DNA from: Clavibacter michiganensis subsp. insidiosus
GTDB lineage: Bacteria > Actinomycetota > Actinomycetes > Actinomycetales > Microbacteriaceae
DNA length: 64,000 bases
Reading direction: 5' to 3'
Assembly (NCBI RefSeq): GCF_002240565.1
Contig: NZ_MZMO01000001.1
Coordinates: 620,001 to 684,000 of the forward strand
The translations under genes were made by a program, and so were the position numbers. The notes below the pieces were generated by a model, which was given only the letters and a program-made list of their open reading frames with translations, was not told the origin of the DNA and searched no databases. This document shows, in pieces, positions 21,958 through 32,423 of the stretch; position 1 is the first letter of the stretch, and each line of letters starts with the position of its first letter.

Positions 21958-23160
21958 TCAGCCCGCGTCGACCCCGTGCCGGTCCGCGAGGATCGCCACG
22001 CGCCGCCCGCCGACCCGCGTCGCGATGAGCGTCGCCGACCCGTCGCCCTTCAGCTGCAGCCGCGTCCGCAGCCGCGCCGGATCCACGTCGACCCCGCGCT
22101 TCTTGATCTCCAGCGTCCCGATGCCGCGCGCCCGCAGCTCGCGCTTCAGCCGCTGCTCGTCGAGCGGCAGCACCTCGCGCACCCGGAAGCCGCGCGCGAA
22201 CGGCGTCGTCTGCTCACGGTCCGACGTGATCCACGCGATGCCCTCGCCGACCATCCGCCCGTCGAGCGACCGCGCCAGGTCGCCGATGAGGCGGGCGCGG
22301 ATCACGGCGCCGTCCGGCTCGTACAGGTGCTCGCCGAGCTCCCCGAGCTCCGCGTCCTCGCTGTCGGCCGCCGAGGTCAGCTCCGCCTGCGACCCGCCGC
22401 TGATCACGAGCGCCGCACGCCGCACGCCGTCACGCCGCGTCGGCCCGAACCAGAGACCCATCTCCACGGCCTGCCCGTCGACGGAGACCCACTGCGCCTC
22501 CGCCTCCGCGGGGATGAGGTCGCGGTCGAGGCCCGGTCCGACCTTGATGCCCGCGGCCCGTCCCGCCGCCAGTTCGAACGCGGCGGAGAGGGTGGGGGAG
22601 TACGCGTCCGGATCCGAGATGCGCCGGGTCGACGAGTGCCCGTCCGTGCGCCGCGCGGGGTCGAGGTACACGCCGTCGACGCGGCCCGCGTCGACCGCCT
22701 CGGCCGTGCCCTGCTCGACGACGGCCTCGGGGAACGGCGCGAGGTTCCAGCCGGCGACCGCCGCGGTCACCTCGTCGCGCTCGACGGCCGTGACGCGGAT
22801 CCCGATGGCTGCCATCGCCATCGCGTCCCCGCCGATGCCGCAGCCGAGGTCCGCCACGTGCGCGACGCCGGCCTGCTGGAACCGCCCGGCGTGCTGCGCG
22901 GCGACCGGCAGCCGCGTCGCCTGCTCGAGCCCGGCCTCCGTGAAGAGCATGCGCGCGGCGAACTCTCCGAATTTGGTCCGGGCCCGCGCGCGCAGCCGCG
23001 ACTGCGTGAGGACGGCGGACACGAGCGCGGGGGAGTGACCCTCGCCACGCAGCGCGCTCACCATCCGCACCATGTCGTCCCCCGGCGCCGGCGCGGGGAG
23101 GGAGTCGAGCAGGCGGAGCCCCTCGAGCGAGAGCACCTCGCGGAGGTCGGTCTGATCCAT
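21958..23160 (-). CDS. Class I SAM-dependent methyltransferase-like protein
   Basis: A 400-residue protein. The SAM-binding motif is VADLGCGIGGDAMAMAAIG (about residues 100-118), followed by AVERDE and VDGVYLDPARR, where the DPAR tetrapeptide stands where DPPY/NPPY would be in a DNA or RNA methyltransferase. The C-terminal part (LEIKKRGVDVDPARLRTRL) resembles the THUMP-like domain of actinobacterial proteins annotated as class I methyltransferases. Substrate unknown. The start at MDQTDLREV (23160) was chosen because a TACGGT hexamer lies six bases before it; the frame extends 13 codons further. Confidence 0.8.
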   Translation of the reverse strand: MDQTDLREVLSLEGLRLLDSLPAPAPGDDMVRMVSALRGEGHSPALVSAVLTQSRLRARARTKFGEFAARMLFTEAGLEQATRLPVAAQHAGRFQQAGVAHVADLGCGIGGDAMAMAAIGIRVTAVERDEVTAAVAGWNLAPFPEAVVEQGTAEAVDAGRVDGVYLDPARRTDGHSSTRRISDPDAYSPTLSAAFELAAGRAAGIKVGPGLDRDLIPAEAEAQWVSVDGQAVEMGLWFGPTRRDGVRRAALVISGGSQAELTSAADSEDAELGELGEHLYEPDGAVIRARLIGDLARSLDGRMVGEGIAWITSDREQTTPFARGFRVREVLPLDEQRLKRELRARGIGTLEIKKRGVDVDPARLRTRLQLKGDGSATLIATRVGGRRVAILADRHGVDAG

Positions 23161-23165
23161 CCGCC

Positions 23166-23171
23166 CACCGT
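23166..23171 (-). promoter_or_regulatory. -10 hexamer TACGGT, probable leaderless start
   Basis: On the minus strand, TACGGT is followed by six bases and the ATG at 23160. Confidence 0.4.
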
Positions 23172-23192
23172 ACCCGGGCGCCTCTGCACCGA

Positions 23193-23219
23193 TTGGCACT
23201 CGCGTTGCGCGAGTGCAAG
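23193..23219 (+). promoter_or_regulatory. CIRCE operator 1 (HrcA site) before groES
   Basis: TTGGCACTC-N9-GAGTGCAAG matches the CIRCE consensus TTAGCACTC-N9-GAGTGCTAA with three differences. It overlaps the -35 element (TTGCGC, 23205-23210), so HrcA bound here would block RNA polymerase. Confidence 0.85.
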
Positions 23220-23234
23220 CGCGGCCCGTAGAAT
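23205..23234 (+). promoter_or_regulatory. groES promoter
   Basis: TTGCGC and TAGAAT separated by 18 bases, lying between and partly within two CIRCE-like repeats. Confidence 0.6.
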
Positions 23235-23239
23235 CTCAC

Positions 23240-23266
23240 CTGGCACTCTCCCCGGGAGATTGCCAA
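23240..23266 (+). promoter_or_regulatory. CIRCE-like operator 2 before groES
   Basis: CTGGCACTC-N9-GATTGCCAA keeps the exact 9-base spacer and most consensus positions. It lies at and just after the predicted transcription start. Confidence 0.65.
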
Positions 23267-23304
23267 TCAGTCTTGTCCCTTAGTCACGAAGGAAGAGGTC
23301 AACC

Positions 23305-23601
23305 GTGTCGGTCTCCATCAAGCCGCTCGAGGATCGCATCGTCATCCAGCAGGTCGAAGCCGAGCAGACCACCGCGTCTGGTCTGGTCATCCCCGACACC
23401 GCCAAGGAGAAGCCCCAGGAGGGCGAGGTCGTGGCGGTGGGCCCCGGCCGCATCGACGACAACGGCAACCGCGTCCCGCTCGACGTCGCCGTGGGCGACA
23501 AGGTCATCTACTCCAAGTACGGCGGAACCGAGGTCAAGTACGACGGCCAGGACCTCCTCGTCCTCTCCGCGCGCGACGTGCTCGCCGTCATCGAGCGCTG
23601 A
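23305..23601 (+). CDS. groES: Co-chaperonin GroES
   Basis: A 98-residue GroES that caps the GroEL folding chamber. Recognised from [20 protein letters not shown], the mobile-loop region [19 protein letters not shown], and the end [22 protein letters not shown] precedes the GTG start. groEL is not downstream: a terminator and then rarD follow, so the chaperonin must be encoded elsewhere. Two CIRCE-like repeats predict heat-inducible control by HrcA. Confidence 0.97.
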   Translation: MSVSIKPLEDRIVIQQVEAEQTTASGLVIPDTAKEKPQEGEVVAVGPGRIDDNGNRVPLDVAVGDKVIYSKYGGTEVKYDGQDLLVLSARDVLAVIER

Positions 23602-23640
23602 CGCTCCGCACCAGCGACACCGCACCACCGCACCACCCGG

Positions 23641-23669
23641 GAGCCCGGCCGACACGTTCGGCCGGGCTC
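23641..23669 (+). terminator. Hairpin terminator after groES
   Basis: A 12-bp perfect repeat gagcccggccga / tcggccgggctc with a 5-base loop. Confidence 0.8.
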
Positions 23670-23686
23670 TCGTGCGTCCGCGGCGC

Positions 23687-23692
23687 TAGCCT
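23687..23692 (+). promoter_or_regulatory. -10 hexamer TAGCCT upstream of rarD
   Basis: Six bases separate it from the GTG of rarD. A GGGAGG also lies immediately before the GTG but is too close to act as a normal binding site. Confidence 0.4.
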
Positions 23693-23698
23693 CGGGAG

Positions 23699-24652
23699 GT
23701 GACGCGCCCCACCCCGGAGACCTCGACCCGCACCGGCCTGATCGCCGCCGTCGGCGCCTACGGCCTGTGGGGCGTCCTCCCCGTCTTCTTCCTCCTGCTC
23801 GTGCCGGCCGGGGCGTTCGAGATTGTCGGCTGGCGGATCCTCTTCTCGCTCGTCGTCTGCGCCGTCGTCATCACGGCGGCACGGCGCTGGCCCGCGGTGG
23901 TCGCCATCGTGCGCCGGCCGCGGATCCTCCTGGGGCTCGGCCTCGCGGGCCACCTGATCCTCGTCAACTGGACCGTGTACGTGTACGGCACGCTCTCCGG
24001 CCACGTGGTCGAGACCGCGCTCGGCTACTTCATCAACCCCATCGTCACGGTGCTGCTCGGCGTGATCCTCCTGCGCGAGCGCCTGCGCCCGCTGCAGTGG
24101 ACCGCCGTGGCCCTGTCGGCGCTCGCGGTGGCCGTCATCGCCGTCGGCTACGGGCAGCTGCCGTGGGTGTCGCTCGCGCTCGCCGGGTCGTTCGGCCTCT
24201 ACGGGCTCGTGAAGAAGCGCGTGAGCGGGGGAGCCGACGCGCTCTCCGGCCTCGCGCTCGAGACGGCCTGGCTGGTGCCGGCCGCCACGACGATGCTCGT
24301 GATCACGGGTGCCGGTGCCGGCCTCACCATCGGCACGGTGTCGCTCGGGCACACGCTGCTGCTGGTCAGCACGGGCGTCGTCACGGCCGGGCCGCTCCTC
24401 CTCTTCGGATTCGCCGCCGGCCGCCTGCCCCTCTCGGTGATCGGGCTCACGCAGTACCTCGCTCCGCTGCTGCAATTCGCGTTCGGCGTCTTCGTCATGC
24501 ACGAGGCCATGCCGCCCGAACGGTGGGCGGGATTCGCGATCGTCTGGGCGGCGCTCGTGCTGCTCACGATCGACATGATCCGCGCGTCCCGCCGGTCCCT
24601 GCCCGCCGCGGTGCCCGCACGGAGGGATCCGGCGGTCGTCGAGGGCATCTGA
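23699..24652 (+). CDS. rarD: EamA/RarD family transporter
   Basis: A 317-residue inner-membrane protein with about ten hydrophobic helices of the drug/metabolite transporter superfamily. The early segment GLIAAVGAYGLWGVLPVFF and the central ALGYFINPIVTVLLGVILLRERL are typical of RarD. The substrate of RarD is not established. The next gene, livJ, starts about 180 bases downstream. Confidence 0.88.
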   Translation: MTRPTPETSTRTGLIAAVGAYGLWGVLPVFFLLLVPAGAFEIVGWRILFSLVVCAVVITAARRWPAVVAIVRRPRILLGLGLAGHLILVNWTVYVYGTLSGHVVETALGYFINPIVTVLLGVILLRERLRPLQWTAVALSALAVAVIAVGYGQLPWVSLALAGSFGLYGLVKKRVSGGADALSGLALETAWLVPAATTMLVITGAGAGLTIGTVSLGHTLLLVSTGVVTAGPLLLFGFAAGRLPLSVIGLTQYLAPLLQFAFGVFVMHEAMPPERWAGFAIVWAALVLLTIDMIRASRRSLPAAVPARRDPAVVEGI

Positions 24653-24830
24653 TTCGGATCCCGTCGCGCATTCCTCGAATGGTAACGATCGGGTCGCGTT
24701 ACACGACGGAAATGTCGATGCATTGTGTCCGTCTCATCCGCGCCATAGGGTCGCACCAGGCGAGGCGCGCATTCGCGTGCCTCATGCACCACATTCCCGA
24801 GCATCACCACACACATCCATAAGGAGCACC

Positions 24831-26111
24831 ATGAGCGCATTCGGCAGGGCTTCGGCCTCCCGCTCACGATCCGCCCGCACCGCCCTCAGCGCCGTCACCA
24901 TCGCGGTGGCCAGCGCCCTCGTCCTCGCCGGCTGCTCCGGCGGCGGCGGCGGAGGAGGCACCACGGCCGACGGCGGCCTGAACCTCAAGATCGGCACGAT
25001 CCTGCCGCAGACGGGCTCCCTCGCGGTGCTCGGCCCGCCCGAGTTCGCGGGCGTGGACCTCGCCGTGAAGGACATCAACGACGCCAAGGCCGGCATCACG
25101 GTGACCAACACGGCCAAGGACTCGGGCGACACCACGACCGACATCGCGAGCCAGTCGGCCACGTCGCTCATCGCGGACGGCAACAGCGCCATCATCGGCG
25201 CCGCGTCCTCGGGCGTCTCGAAGACCTTCATCGACCAGGTCACCCAGGCCGGCGTCGTGCAGCTCTCGCCGGCGAACACCTCGCCGGACTTCACGACCTA
25301 CGCGGACGACGGCTACTACTGGCGCACCGCCCCGTCGGACGTGCTCCAGGGCCGCATCCTCGGCAACAAGATGCTGCAGGACGGCAAGACCAACGTCTCG
25401 ATCCTCTACATGAACGACGCCTACGGCACGGGCCTCCAGGAGAACATCAAGAAGACGCTCGAGGCAGGCGGCGCCACCATCGCCGCCGAGCAGGTCTTCG
25501 AGCCCTCCGCGACGGACTTCAACAGCGCGATCACCTCCGTGCTCGCCCCGAACCCGGACGCGCTCGTCGTCATCTCGTTCGACGAGATCAAGACCATCGC
25601 CGACCAGCTGGCGTCGAAGGGCTTCGACTTCTCGAAGTTCTACGGCACGGACGGGAACTACGGCGTCATCAAGGAGACCGACACCAACGTCGACATCGCG
25701 GGGGCGCAGTTCACGAACCCCGGCGTCGAGGCCAAGGAGGACTTCCAGACGCGCCTGCAGGACATGGTGAAGGCCGAGGGCGAGCCCGCCCTCACGGTGT
25801 TCAGCTACTCCGCCGAGTCGTACGACGGCACCGTGCTCCTCGCGCTCGCCGCGCTCCAGGGCAAGGGGACCGACGGCGCGACGCTGAAGGAGAACCTCCA
25901 GTCCGTCTCCGAGGGCGGCGAGAAGTGCACGACCTTCGCGGACTGCGCCAAGCTCATCGCGGACGGCACCGACATCGACTACGACGGCCTCTCCGGCCCG
26001 ATCACGTTCGATGAGAACGGCGACCCGACCGAGGCGTACGTCTCCGTCTACAAGTACGGCACGGGCAACACGACGACCTTCTCCGAGCAGGTCTACGGCA
26101 AGCTCGACTAG
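24831..26111 (+). CDS. livJ: Branched-chain amino acid ABC transporter, substrate-binding lipoprotein
   Basis: A 426-residue lipoprotein. The signal peptide ends with lipobox LAGC, with the lipidated Cys35 followed by a Ser/Gly run. The mature protein is a type I periplasmic-binding fold (KIGTILPQTGSLAVLGPPEF) of the leucine/isoleucine/valine-binding family. Ligand specificity cannot be read from sequence, and such proteins also bind other amino acids or amides. AAGGAG precedes the ATG. The permease and ATPase genes lie downstream on the opposite strand, so this component is transcribed separately and convergently. Confidence 0.92.
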   Translation: MSAFGRASASRSRSARTALSAVTIAVASALVLAGCSGGGGGGGTTADGGLNLKIGTILPQTGSLAVLGPPEFAGVDLAVKDINDAKAGITVTNTAKDSGDTTTDIASQSATSLIADGNSAIIGAASSGVSKTFIDQVTQAGVVQLSPANTSPDFTTYADDGYYWRTAPSDVLQGRILGNKMLQDGKTNVSILYMNDAYGTGLQENIKKTLEAGGATIAAEQVFEPSATDFNSAITSVLAPNPDALVVISFDEIKTIADQLASKGFDFSKFYGTDGNYGVIKETDTNVDIAGAQFTNPGVEAKEDFQTRLQDMVKAEGEPALTVFSYSAESYDGTVLLALAALQGKGTDGATLKENLQSVSEGGEKCTTFADCAKLIADGTDIDYDGLSGPITFDENGDPTEAYVSVYKYGTGNTTTFSEQVYGKLD

Positions 26112-26133
26112 CACCGCACCACGCACGGCTGAG

Positions 26134-26157
26134 GGCCCGGTCCGCATGGACCGGGCC
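26134..26157 (+). terminator. Terminator of livJ
   Basis: ggcccggtcc / ggaccgggcc with loop gcat, 22 bases after the stop, followed by TTC. Confidence 0.8.
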
Positions 26158-26350
26158 TTCGGCGTGCCCGGGTGCGCGCAGTGCGTCCGCGGCCGGCTGG
26201 TGGCCCGTGCCGTCCCCCCCGCGTCGACGTGAGGGCGGTCACGCGTCGGGGGGGCGGCATCCCGCAGGGGCGGGGACGCCGTCACGGCGGCGGGACGCGG
26301 GCGGTCGCGGTCCGTGCTGCTCGGATGCCGGCGCCCCACCCCGCACACGA

Positions 26351-26382
26351 CGACGCGGCACCCCCGGAGGGATGCCGCGTCG
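26351..26382 (-). terminator. Terminator of the livHMGF operon
   Basis: cgacgcggca / tgccgcgtcg with a 12-base loop, just beyond the livF stop on the minus strand. The rest of the 289-base gap between livJ and livF (26112-26400) shows no gene. Confidence 0.7.
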
Positions 26383-26400
26383 GGTCGTGCGGGGGAGGGA

Positions 26401-27159
26401 TCAGGGCTGGGGCGCCGCCTTGGCCTTCTCCTGGTCGGCGGCGAGCGTGCCGAGGTACAGCTCGATGACCTTCGGGTCGTTCATGAGCTCGCGCCCGCGA
26501 CCCTCGTACGCGTCCTTGCCCTGGTCGAGCACGTAGCCGCGGTCGCAGATCTGCAGGGCGCGCCGGGCGTTCTGCTCCACGATCATCACGGAGACGCCCG
26601 CGCGGTTGATCTGCGCCACGTTGATGAACGTCTCGTCCTGCCGCACGGGGGAGAGGCCGGCGCTCGGCTCGTCGAGGAGCAGCACCGTCGGATCCATCAT
26701 GAGCGCGCGCGACATGGCGACCATCTGGCGCTCGCCGCCCGAGAGGGACCCGGCGCGCTGCTTCAGCCGCTTGCCGAGCTCCGGGAACAGGTCGGTGACG
26801 AACGCCAGCCGCTCCTTGTACATCTTGGGCTTCTGGTACGCGCCCATCTGGAGGTTCTCGTCGATCGTGAGCGTGGGGAACACGTTGTTGTTCTGCGGCA
26901 CCATGCCCACTCCGCGGGAGACGAGCTTGTCGGCCTTGAGCCCGGTGATGTCCTGGCCGTTCAGCTCGATGCTGCCGCCGCGCACGTTCACCTGGCCGAA
27001 GATCGCCTTCAGCAGCGTCGACTTGCCGGCGCCGTTCGGGCCGATGATGCCCACGAGCTCGCCCTTGTCGACGTGCACGTTGCACCCGTTGAGGATGTTG
27101 ACCCCGGGCAGGTAGCCCGCGTGGAGGTCGGTGGTCTGGAGGACCCGCTCTGCCGTCAC
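26401..27159 (-). CDS. livF: Branched-chain amino acid ABC transporter ATPase
   Basis: A 252-residue ATP-binding subunit. Walker A GPNGAGKST near residue 40, signature LSGGERQM, and Walker B VLLLDEPSAGLSP are all intact. The C-terminal segment MIVEQNARRALQICDRGYVL is specific to LivF. It overlaps livG by four bases and is the last gene of the operon. Confidence 0.95.
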   Translation of the reverse strand: MTAERVLQTTDLHAGYLPGVNILNGCNVHVDKGELVGIIGPNGAGKSTLLKAIFGQVNVRGGSIELNGQDITGLKADKLVSRGVGMVPQNNNVFPTLTIDENLQMGAYQKPKMYKERLAFVTDLFPELGKRLKQRAGSLSGGERQMVAMSRALMMDPTVLLLDEPSAGLSPVRQDETFINVAQINRAGVSVMIVEQNARRALQICDRGYVLDQGKDAYEGRGRELMNDPKVIELYLGTLAADQEKAKAAPQP

Positions 27160-28079
27160 TTGTCTGCCGCTTCCTTCTCGATCTCGCTCTTCACGAGGTC
27201 GGAGTCCATGTCCTTCGCCACCTCGCGCTGGCCCGAGAGGGTGCCGAGGTCGGTGTCGTGGTGGGCGCCGAGGTAGGCGTCGATGACGGCCGGGTCGCTC
27301 ATCACGGTGGAGGGCGGGCCCTCGGCGACGATGCGGCCCTCGGCCATCACGACCACCCAGTCGGCGATCTCGTTGACCATGTGCATGTCGTGCTCGACGA
27401 ACAGCACGGTCATGCCCTCGGTCTTGAGGTCGAGGATGTGGTGCAGCAGCGACTGCGTCAGCGCCGGGTTGACGCCGGCCATCGGCTCGTCGAGCATCAC
27501 GAGGTCGGGCTTCGTCATGAGCGCGCGCGCCATCTCGAGGAGCTTGCGCTGACCGCCGGAGAGGCTGTCCGCGTAGTCCTCCTCCTTGGCGTCGAGCTTG
27601 AACTTCTTCAGGAGCCCGCGGGCGCGCTCCGTTATCTCATCCTCCTTCGTGCGCCAGAGGGGGCGGATCAGCGCGGAGAAGAAGTTCTCGCCGCCCTGGC
27701 CGGTGGCGCCGAGGCGCATGTTCTCCAGCACCGTCATGCCGCCGAGGGCCTTGGTGAGCTGGAAGGTGCGCACCATGCCGAGGCGAGCGACGCGGAACGC
27801 GCTCATCCCGGCGAGGTTCTTCCCCGAGAACTCCCACGTGCCGGTGTTCGGCTTGTCGAAGCCGGTCAGCAGGTTGAAGAACGTGGTCTTGCCGGCGCCG
27901 TTCGGGCCGATGAGGGCCGTGATGGAGCCGCGGGGGATCTCGAGGTGGTCGACGTCGACCGCCTTCAGTCCGCCGAACTGCCGGCTGACGCCGTGCGCGA
28001 CGATGATGGGGTCCTTCTTGGCGCAGCCCGGACCGGCGTCGCCGTCGAGGATGGCCGAGACCGGGGTCTTGTCAGGCAA
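27156..28079 (-). CDS. livG: Branched-chain amino acid ABC transporter ATPase
   Basis: A 307-residue ATPase subunit with Walker A GPNGAGKTT, signature LSGGQRKLLEMARALM, and Walker B LVMLDEPMAGVNP. It has the long insert between Walker A and signature that is characteristic of LivG. About 40 C-terminal residues (TDLGTLSGQREVAKDMDSDL and onward) extend past the usual end. It overlaps livM by eight bases at its start and livF at its end. Confidence 0.95.
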   Translation of the reverse strand: MPDKTPVSAILDGDAGPGCAKKDPIIVAHGVSRQFGGLKAVDVDHLEIPRGSITALIGPNGAGKTTFFNLLTGFDKPNTGTWEFSGKNLAGMSAFRVARLGMVRTFQLTKALGGMTVLENMRLGATGQGGENFFSALIRPLWRTKEDEITERARGLLKKFKLDAKEEDYADSLSGGQRKLLEMARALMTKPDLVMLDEPMAGVNPALTQSLLHHILDLKTEGMTVLFVEHDMHMVNEIADWVVVMAEGRIVAEGPPSTVMSDPAVIDAYLGAHHDTDLGTLSGQREVAKDMDSDLVKSEIEKEAADK

Positions 28080-29043
28080 AGTGCGTCTCCTTCTTCTTCC
28101 CGAAGATGCCCTGTGGTCGGAAGATCACGAGCAGCATGAGCGCGACGCCCACGATGATGAAGCGGATCGGGCCCTGCTGGGTGCTCGAGATGGGCAGCCA
28201 GTCGTTCGTCACCGCGAGGCTGAGCAGGCCGTCCGAGAGCGACAGTGTGACCCAGAAGATGATCGAGCCGATGACCGGCCCGAAGATCGTGGCCGCGCCT
28301 CCCAGCAGCATGATCGTGTAGAGGAAGAACGTGAGCTGCGTGCCGTAGTTGTCGGGCTGCAGCGACCTCGGGAGGATGAAGACCACGCCCGCGAGCCCGC
28401 CGAACACGCCGCCGAGCACGAGCGCCTGCATCTTGTAGGAGTAGACGTTCTTGCCGAGCGCGCGGACCGCGTCCTCGTCCTCGCGCACGCCCTTCAGCAC
28501 GCGGCCCCAGGGGCTGCGCATGAGGAGGAAGACCAGGAGGCAGGCGATGCCGACGAGGCCCCAGCCGACGATGCGGATCCACCACTGGTCGGCGGAGTAG
28601 GTGAGCACGCCCAGGCCGAAGCGGCCCTCGGGCAGCGGGTTGAGGTCGTTGAAGCCGGCCGCCGCGCCGTTGATGCCCTCGGAGCCGCCCGTGACGTCGG
28701 AGAACTCGGGCGTCTTGACGCTCAGCCGGATGATCTCGGCCGCCGCGATGGTCACGATGCTCAGGTAGTCCGCCCTCAATCGCAGGGTCGGGATGCCCAG
28801 GATCAGCGCGAACACCGTGGAGGCGACGATCGCCGCGAGGAGCGACGCCCAGACGGGCCAGTCGTACATGACCGCCGTGATGGCGAACGCGTAGCCGCCG
28901 ATGGCCATGAAGCCGGCCTGGCCGAAGTTGAGCAGGCCCGTGAAGCCGAAGTGGATCACGAGGCCGACTGTCGCGAGCGCGTACGCCGCGGTGGTCGGCG
29001 AGAAGATCTCGCCGAGCGCCAGGAAGATGAAGTTGGAGTTCAT
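28072..29043 (-). CDS. livM: Branched-chain amino acid ABC transporter permease
   Basis: A 323-residue permease with eight or more hydrophobic helices. It contains the cytoplasmic coupling motif GVREDEDAVRALGKN (EAA loop) and the LivM-like N-terminal half HFGFTGLLNFGQAGFMAIGG. It pairs with LivH in the membrane. It starts with ATG six bases after the livH stop. Confidence 0.94.
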   Translation of the reverse strand: MNSNFIFLALGEIFSPTTAAYALATVGLVIHFGFTGLLNFGQAGFMAIGGYAFAITAVMYDWPVWASLLAAIVASTVFALILGIPTLRLRADYLSIVTIAAAEIIRLSVKTPEFSDVTGGSEGINGAAAGFNDLNPLPEGRFGLGVLTYSADQWWIRIVGWGLVGIACLLVFLLMRSPWGRVLKGVREDEDAVRALGKNVYSYKMQALVLGGVFGGLAGVVFILPRSLQPDNYGTQLTFFLYTIMLLGGAATIFGPVIGSIIFWVTLSLSDGLLSLAVTNDWLPISSTQQGPIRFIIVGVALMLLVIFRPQGIFGKKKETHFA

Positions 29044-29049
29044 GCGCGG

Positions 29050-30516
29050 CTAACCGATCCGATCTTTCCGACCCAGGATTCCCTGGGGCCTGATGAGCAG
29101 GATGACGATCATGACCACGAGCGCGGCCACGTACTTCATGTTCTCGGGCAGGACCATGGTGCTGACGTTGATGAAGACGCCGATCACGATCGAGCCGATG
29201 AGCGCGCCGAACGCCGTGCCGAGCCCGCCGAGGACGACGGCCGAGAAGACGAGCAGCAGGATGGACGCGCCCGTGTCCCAGCGCAGCGACTGGTAGTAGG
29301 CGATGAAGACGCCCGACAGGGCGGCGAGGGCCGCGCCGCCGATCCAGACCACGCGGATCACGCCCTCGACGTCGATGCCCGACGCCGCGGCGAGCGAGCG
29401 GTTGTCGGAGACGGCGCGGGTGGCCTTGCCGATCTTCGTGTAGAGCAGCACGTACGCGACCGCCAGGAGCAGCACGACCGAGACGACCGCGCCGGCGACG
29501 TCGGTGAACTTCAGGCTCACCGGCCCGACGACCAGGAACGGCGCCGGGCTGTTGGGGAGCGTCAGGCGGTCGGCGCCGAAGATGAACTGGAAGAGGTAGC
29601 GCAGGGCGAGGGACAGGCCGATGGTGACGATCATCAGCGGCACCAGCCCGAGGCGCCGCTTCCGCAGGGGCTTCCAGAGCGCCGCGTCCTGCGCGAACCC
29701 GAACGCCCCGCCGAGGATCACCGTGATGACGATCGCGAGCACCGGGTTCAGGCCGAGCACGTTGCTGAAGAGGTACGCCATGAGCGCGCCGACGGTGACC
29801 AGCTCGCCGTGCGCGAAGTTGTTGAGTCCCGTCGTGCCGTAGATGAGCGACAGGCCGATGGCCGCGAGGGCGAGCAGCAGGCCGAAGATCAGGCCCGTCA
29901 CCACCTTGGGCCAGAAGATCTTCCAGAAGTTGTTCTGGGTGACGGCTTCCGCGGTGCCGGAGACCGCGCCGGTCTCGGTGTCCGGTGCGGCGGTCTCGCC
30001 GCCGGTGGAGGTGCCCGTGCCGGCACCGGCGCTGGCGCTCGGTGCGGGCGTGGATCCGGCCGCGCCTGCCGCCGCGCCGTCGGGCGAGAGGAAGAAGAAG
30101 GCGGGCACGTTCTTGTTGCCCGCGGCCACGTCGATCTCGCGGGGGCTCGAGCCCGCGCGGGGGACGCCCGCGCCCTCGGGGATCGTCGACGCGTCGACCT
30201 CGACCGTGAAGGAGCCCGGCGCGCTGAGGCCGACCTCGGCCTTGCCGTCCGCGCCGGTCGTGCCGGTGGCCTCGACGCCGCCGCCCGAGACCTTCACGGT
30301 GACGCCGGCGATGCCGGTCTTGTCGGCGTCCGCCCGGACCCACACGAGCAGGGACTGCTCGGCGGACGCCGGGTCGACCGCCTGCGGCGCCGCGCGGGGA
30401 TCCGCGTGCGCAGCCGATGGGGCCGAGAGGAGAAGTGCGGTGCAGGCGAACGCCACCGCGAGAATCAGGGCCCACATGCGCTGCGCGCGTGCTCCGGCCG
30501 AACCAGTGGCTATCAC
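29050..30516 (-). CDS. livH: Branched-chain amino acid ABC transporter permease with N-terminal extracytoplasmic domain
   Basis: A 488-residue protein, well above the roughly 290-310 residues of ordinary LivH. Residues about 12-38 form a signal peptide or signal anchor ending in SAPSAAHA. Residues about 40-135 form an Ig-like/carboxypeptidase-regulatory-like domain (GIAGVTVKVSGGGVEATGTT) with an aspartate- and glycine-rich beta pattern. An Ala/Gly/Thr/Ser-rich linker runs to about 165. The normal LivH permease follows (GLSLIYGTTGLNNFAHGELV, later AVSDNRSLAAASGIDVEGVI). Start: GTG at 30516 with GGAGG (minus strand of 30521-30525) upstream; the reading frame continues further but runs antisense through guaB. 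Confidence 0.9.
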   Translation of the reverse strand: MIATGSAGARAQRMWALILAVAFACTALLLSAPSAAHADPRAAPQAVDPASAEQSLLVWVRADADKTGIAGVTVKVSGGGVEATGTTGADGKAEVGLSAPGSFTVEVDASTIPEGAGVPRAGSSPREIDVAAGNKNVPAFFFLSPDGAAAGAAGSTPAPSASAGAGTGTSTGGETAAPDTETGAVSGTAEAVTQNNFWKIFWPKVVTGLIFGLLLALAAIGLSLIYGTTGLNNFAHGELVTVGALMAYLFSNVLGLNPVLAIVITVILGGAFGFAQDAALWKPLRKRRLGLVPLMIVTIGLSLALRYLFQFIFGADRLTLPNSPAPFLVVGPVSLKFTDVAGAVVSVVLLLAVAYVLLYTKIGKATRAVSDNRSLAAASGIDVEGVIRVVWIGGAALAALSGVFIAYYQSLRWDTGASILLLVFSAVVLGGLGTAFGALIGSIVIGVFINVSTMVLPENMKYVAALVVMIVILLIRPQGILGRKDRIG

Positions 30517-32256
<1,740 letters not shown>

Positions 32257-32290
32257 TGCGGTGAGCCGCGCGTCTCCCGCGCGGTGACGA

Positions 32291-32323
32291 CGAGGGGCCG
32301 GTGCCGTGCGCACCGGCTCCTCG
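32291..32323 (+). terminator. Hairpin terminator after guaB
   Basis: A 14-bp stem (cgaggggccggtgc / gcaccggctcctcg) with one G-T wobble and a five-base loop. Confidence 0.75.
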
Positions 32324-32423
32324 TGCGTGCGGGCGCTCCCTCACAGGGCGCGGATCCGGACGCACGCCCGGCGGGTCGCGGCGCGACGCGTCCTCGGCGC
32401 CCGTCGCCCGCGACACTGCCCGC

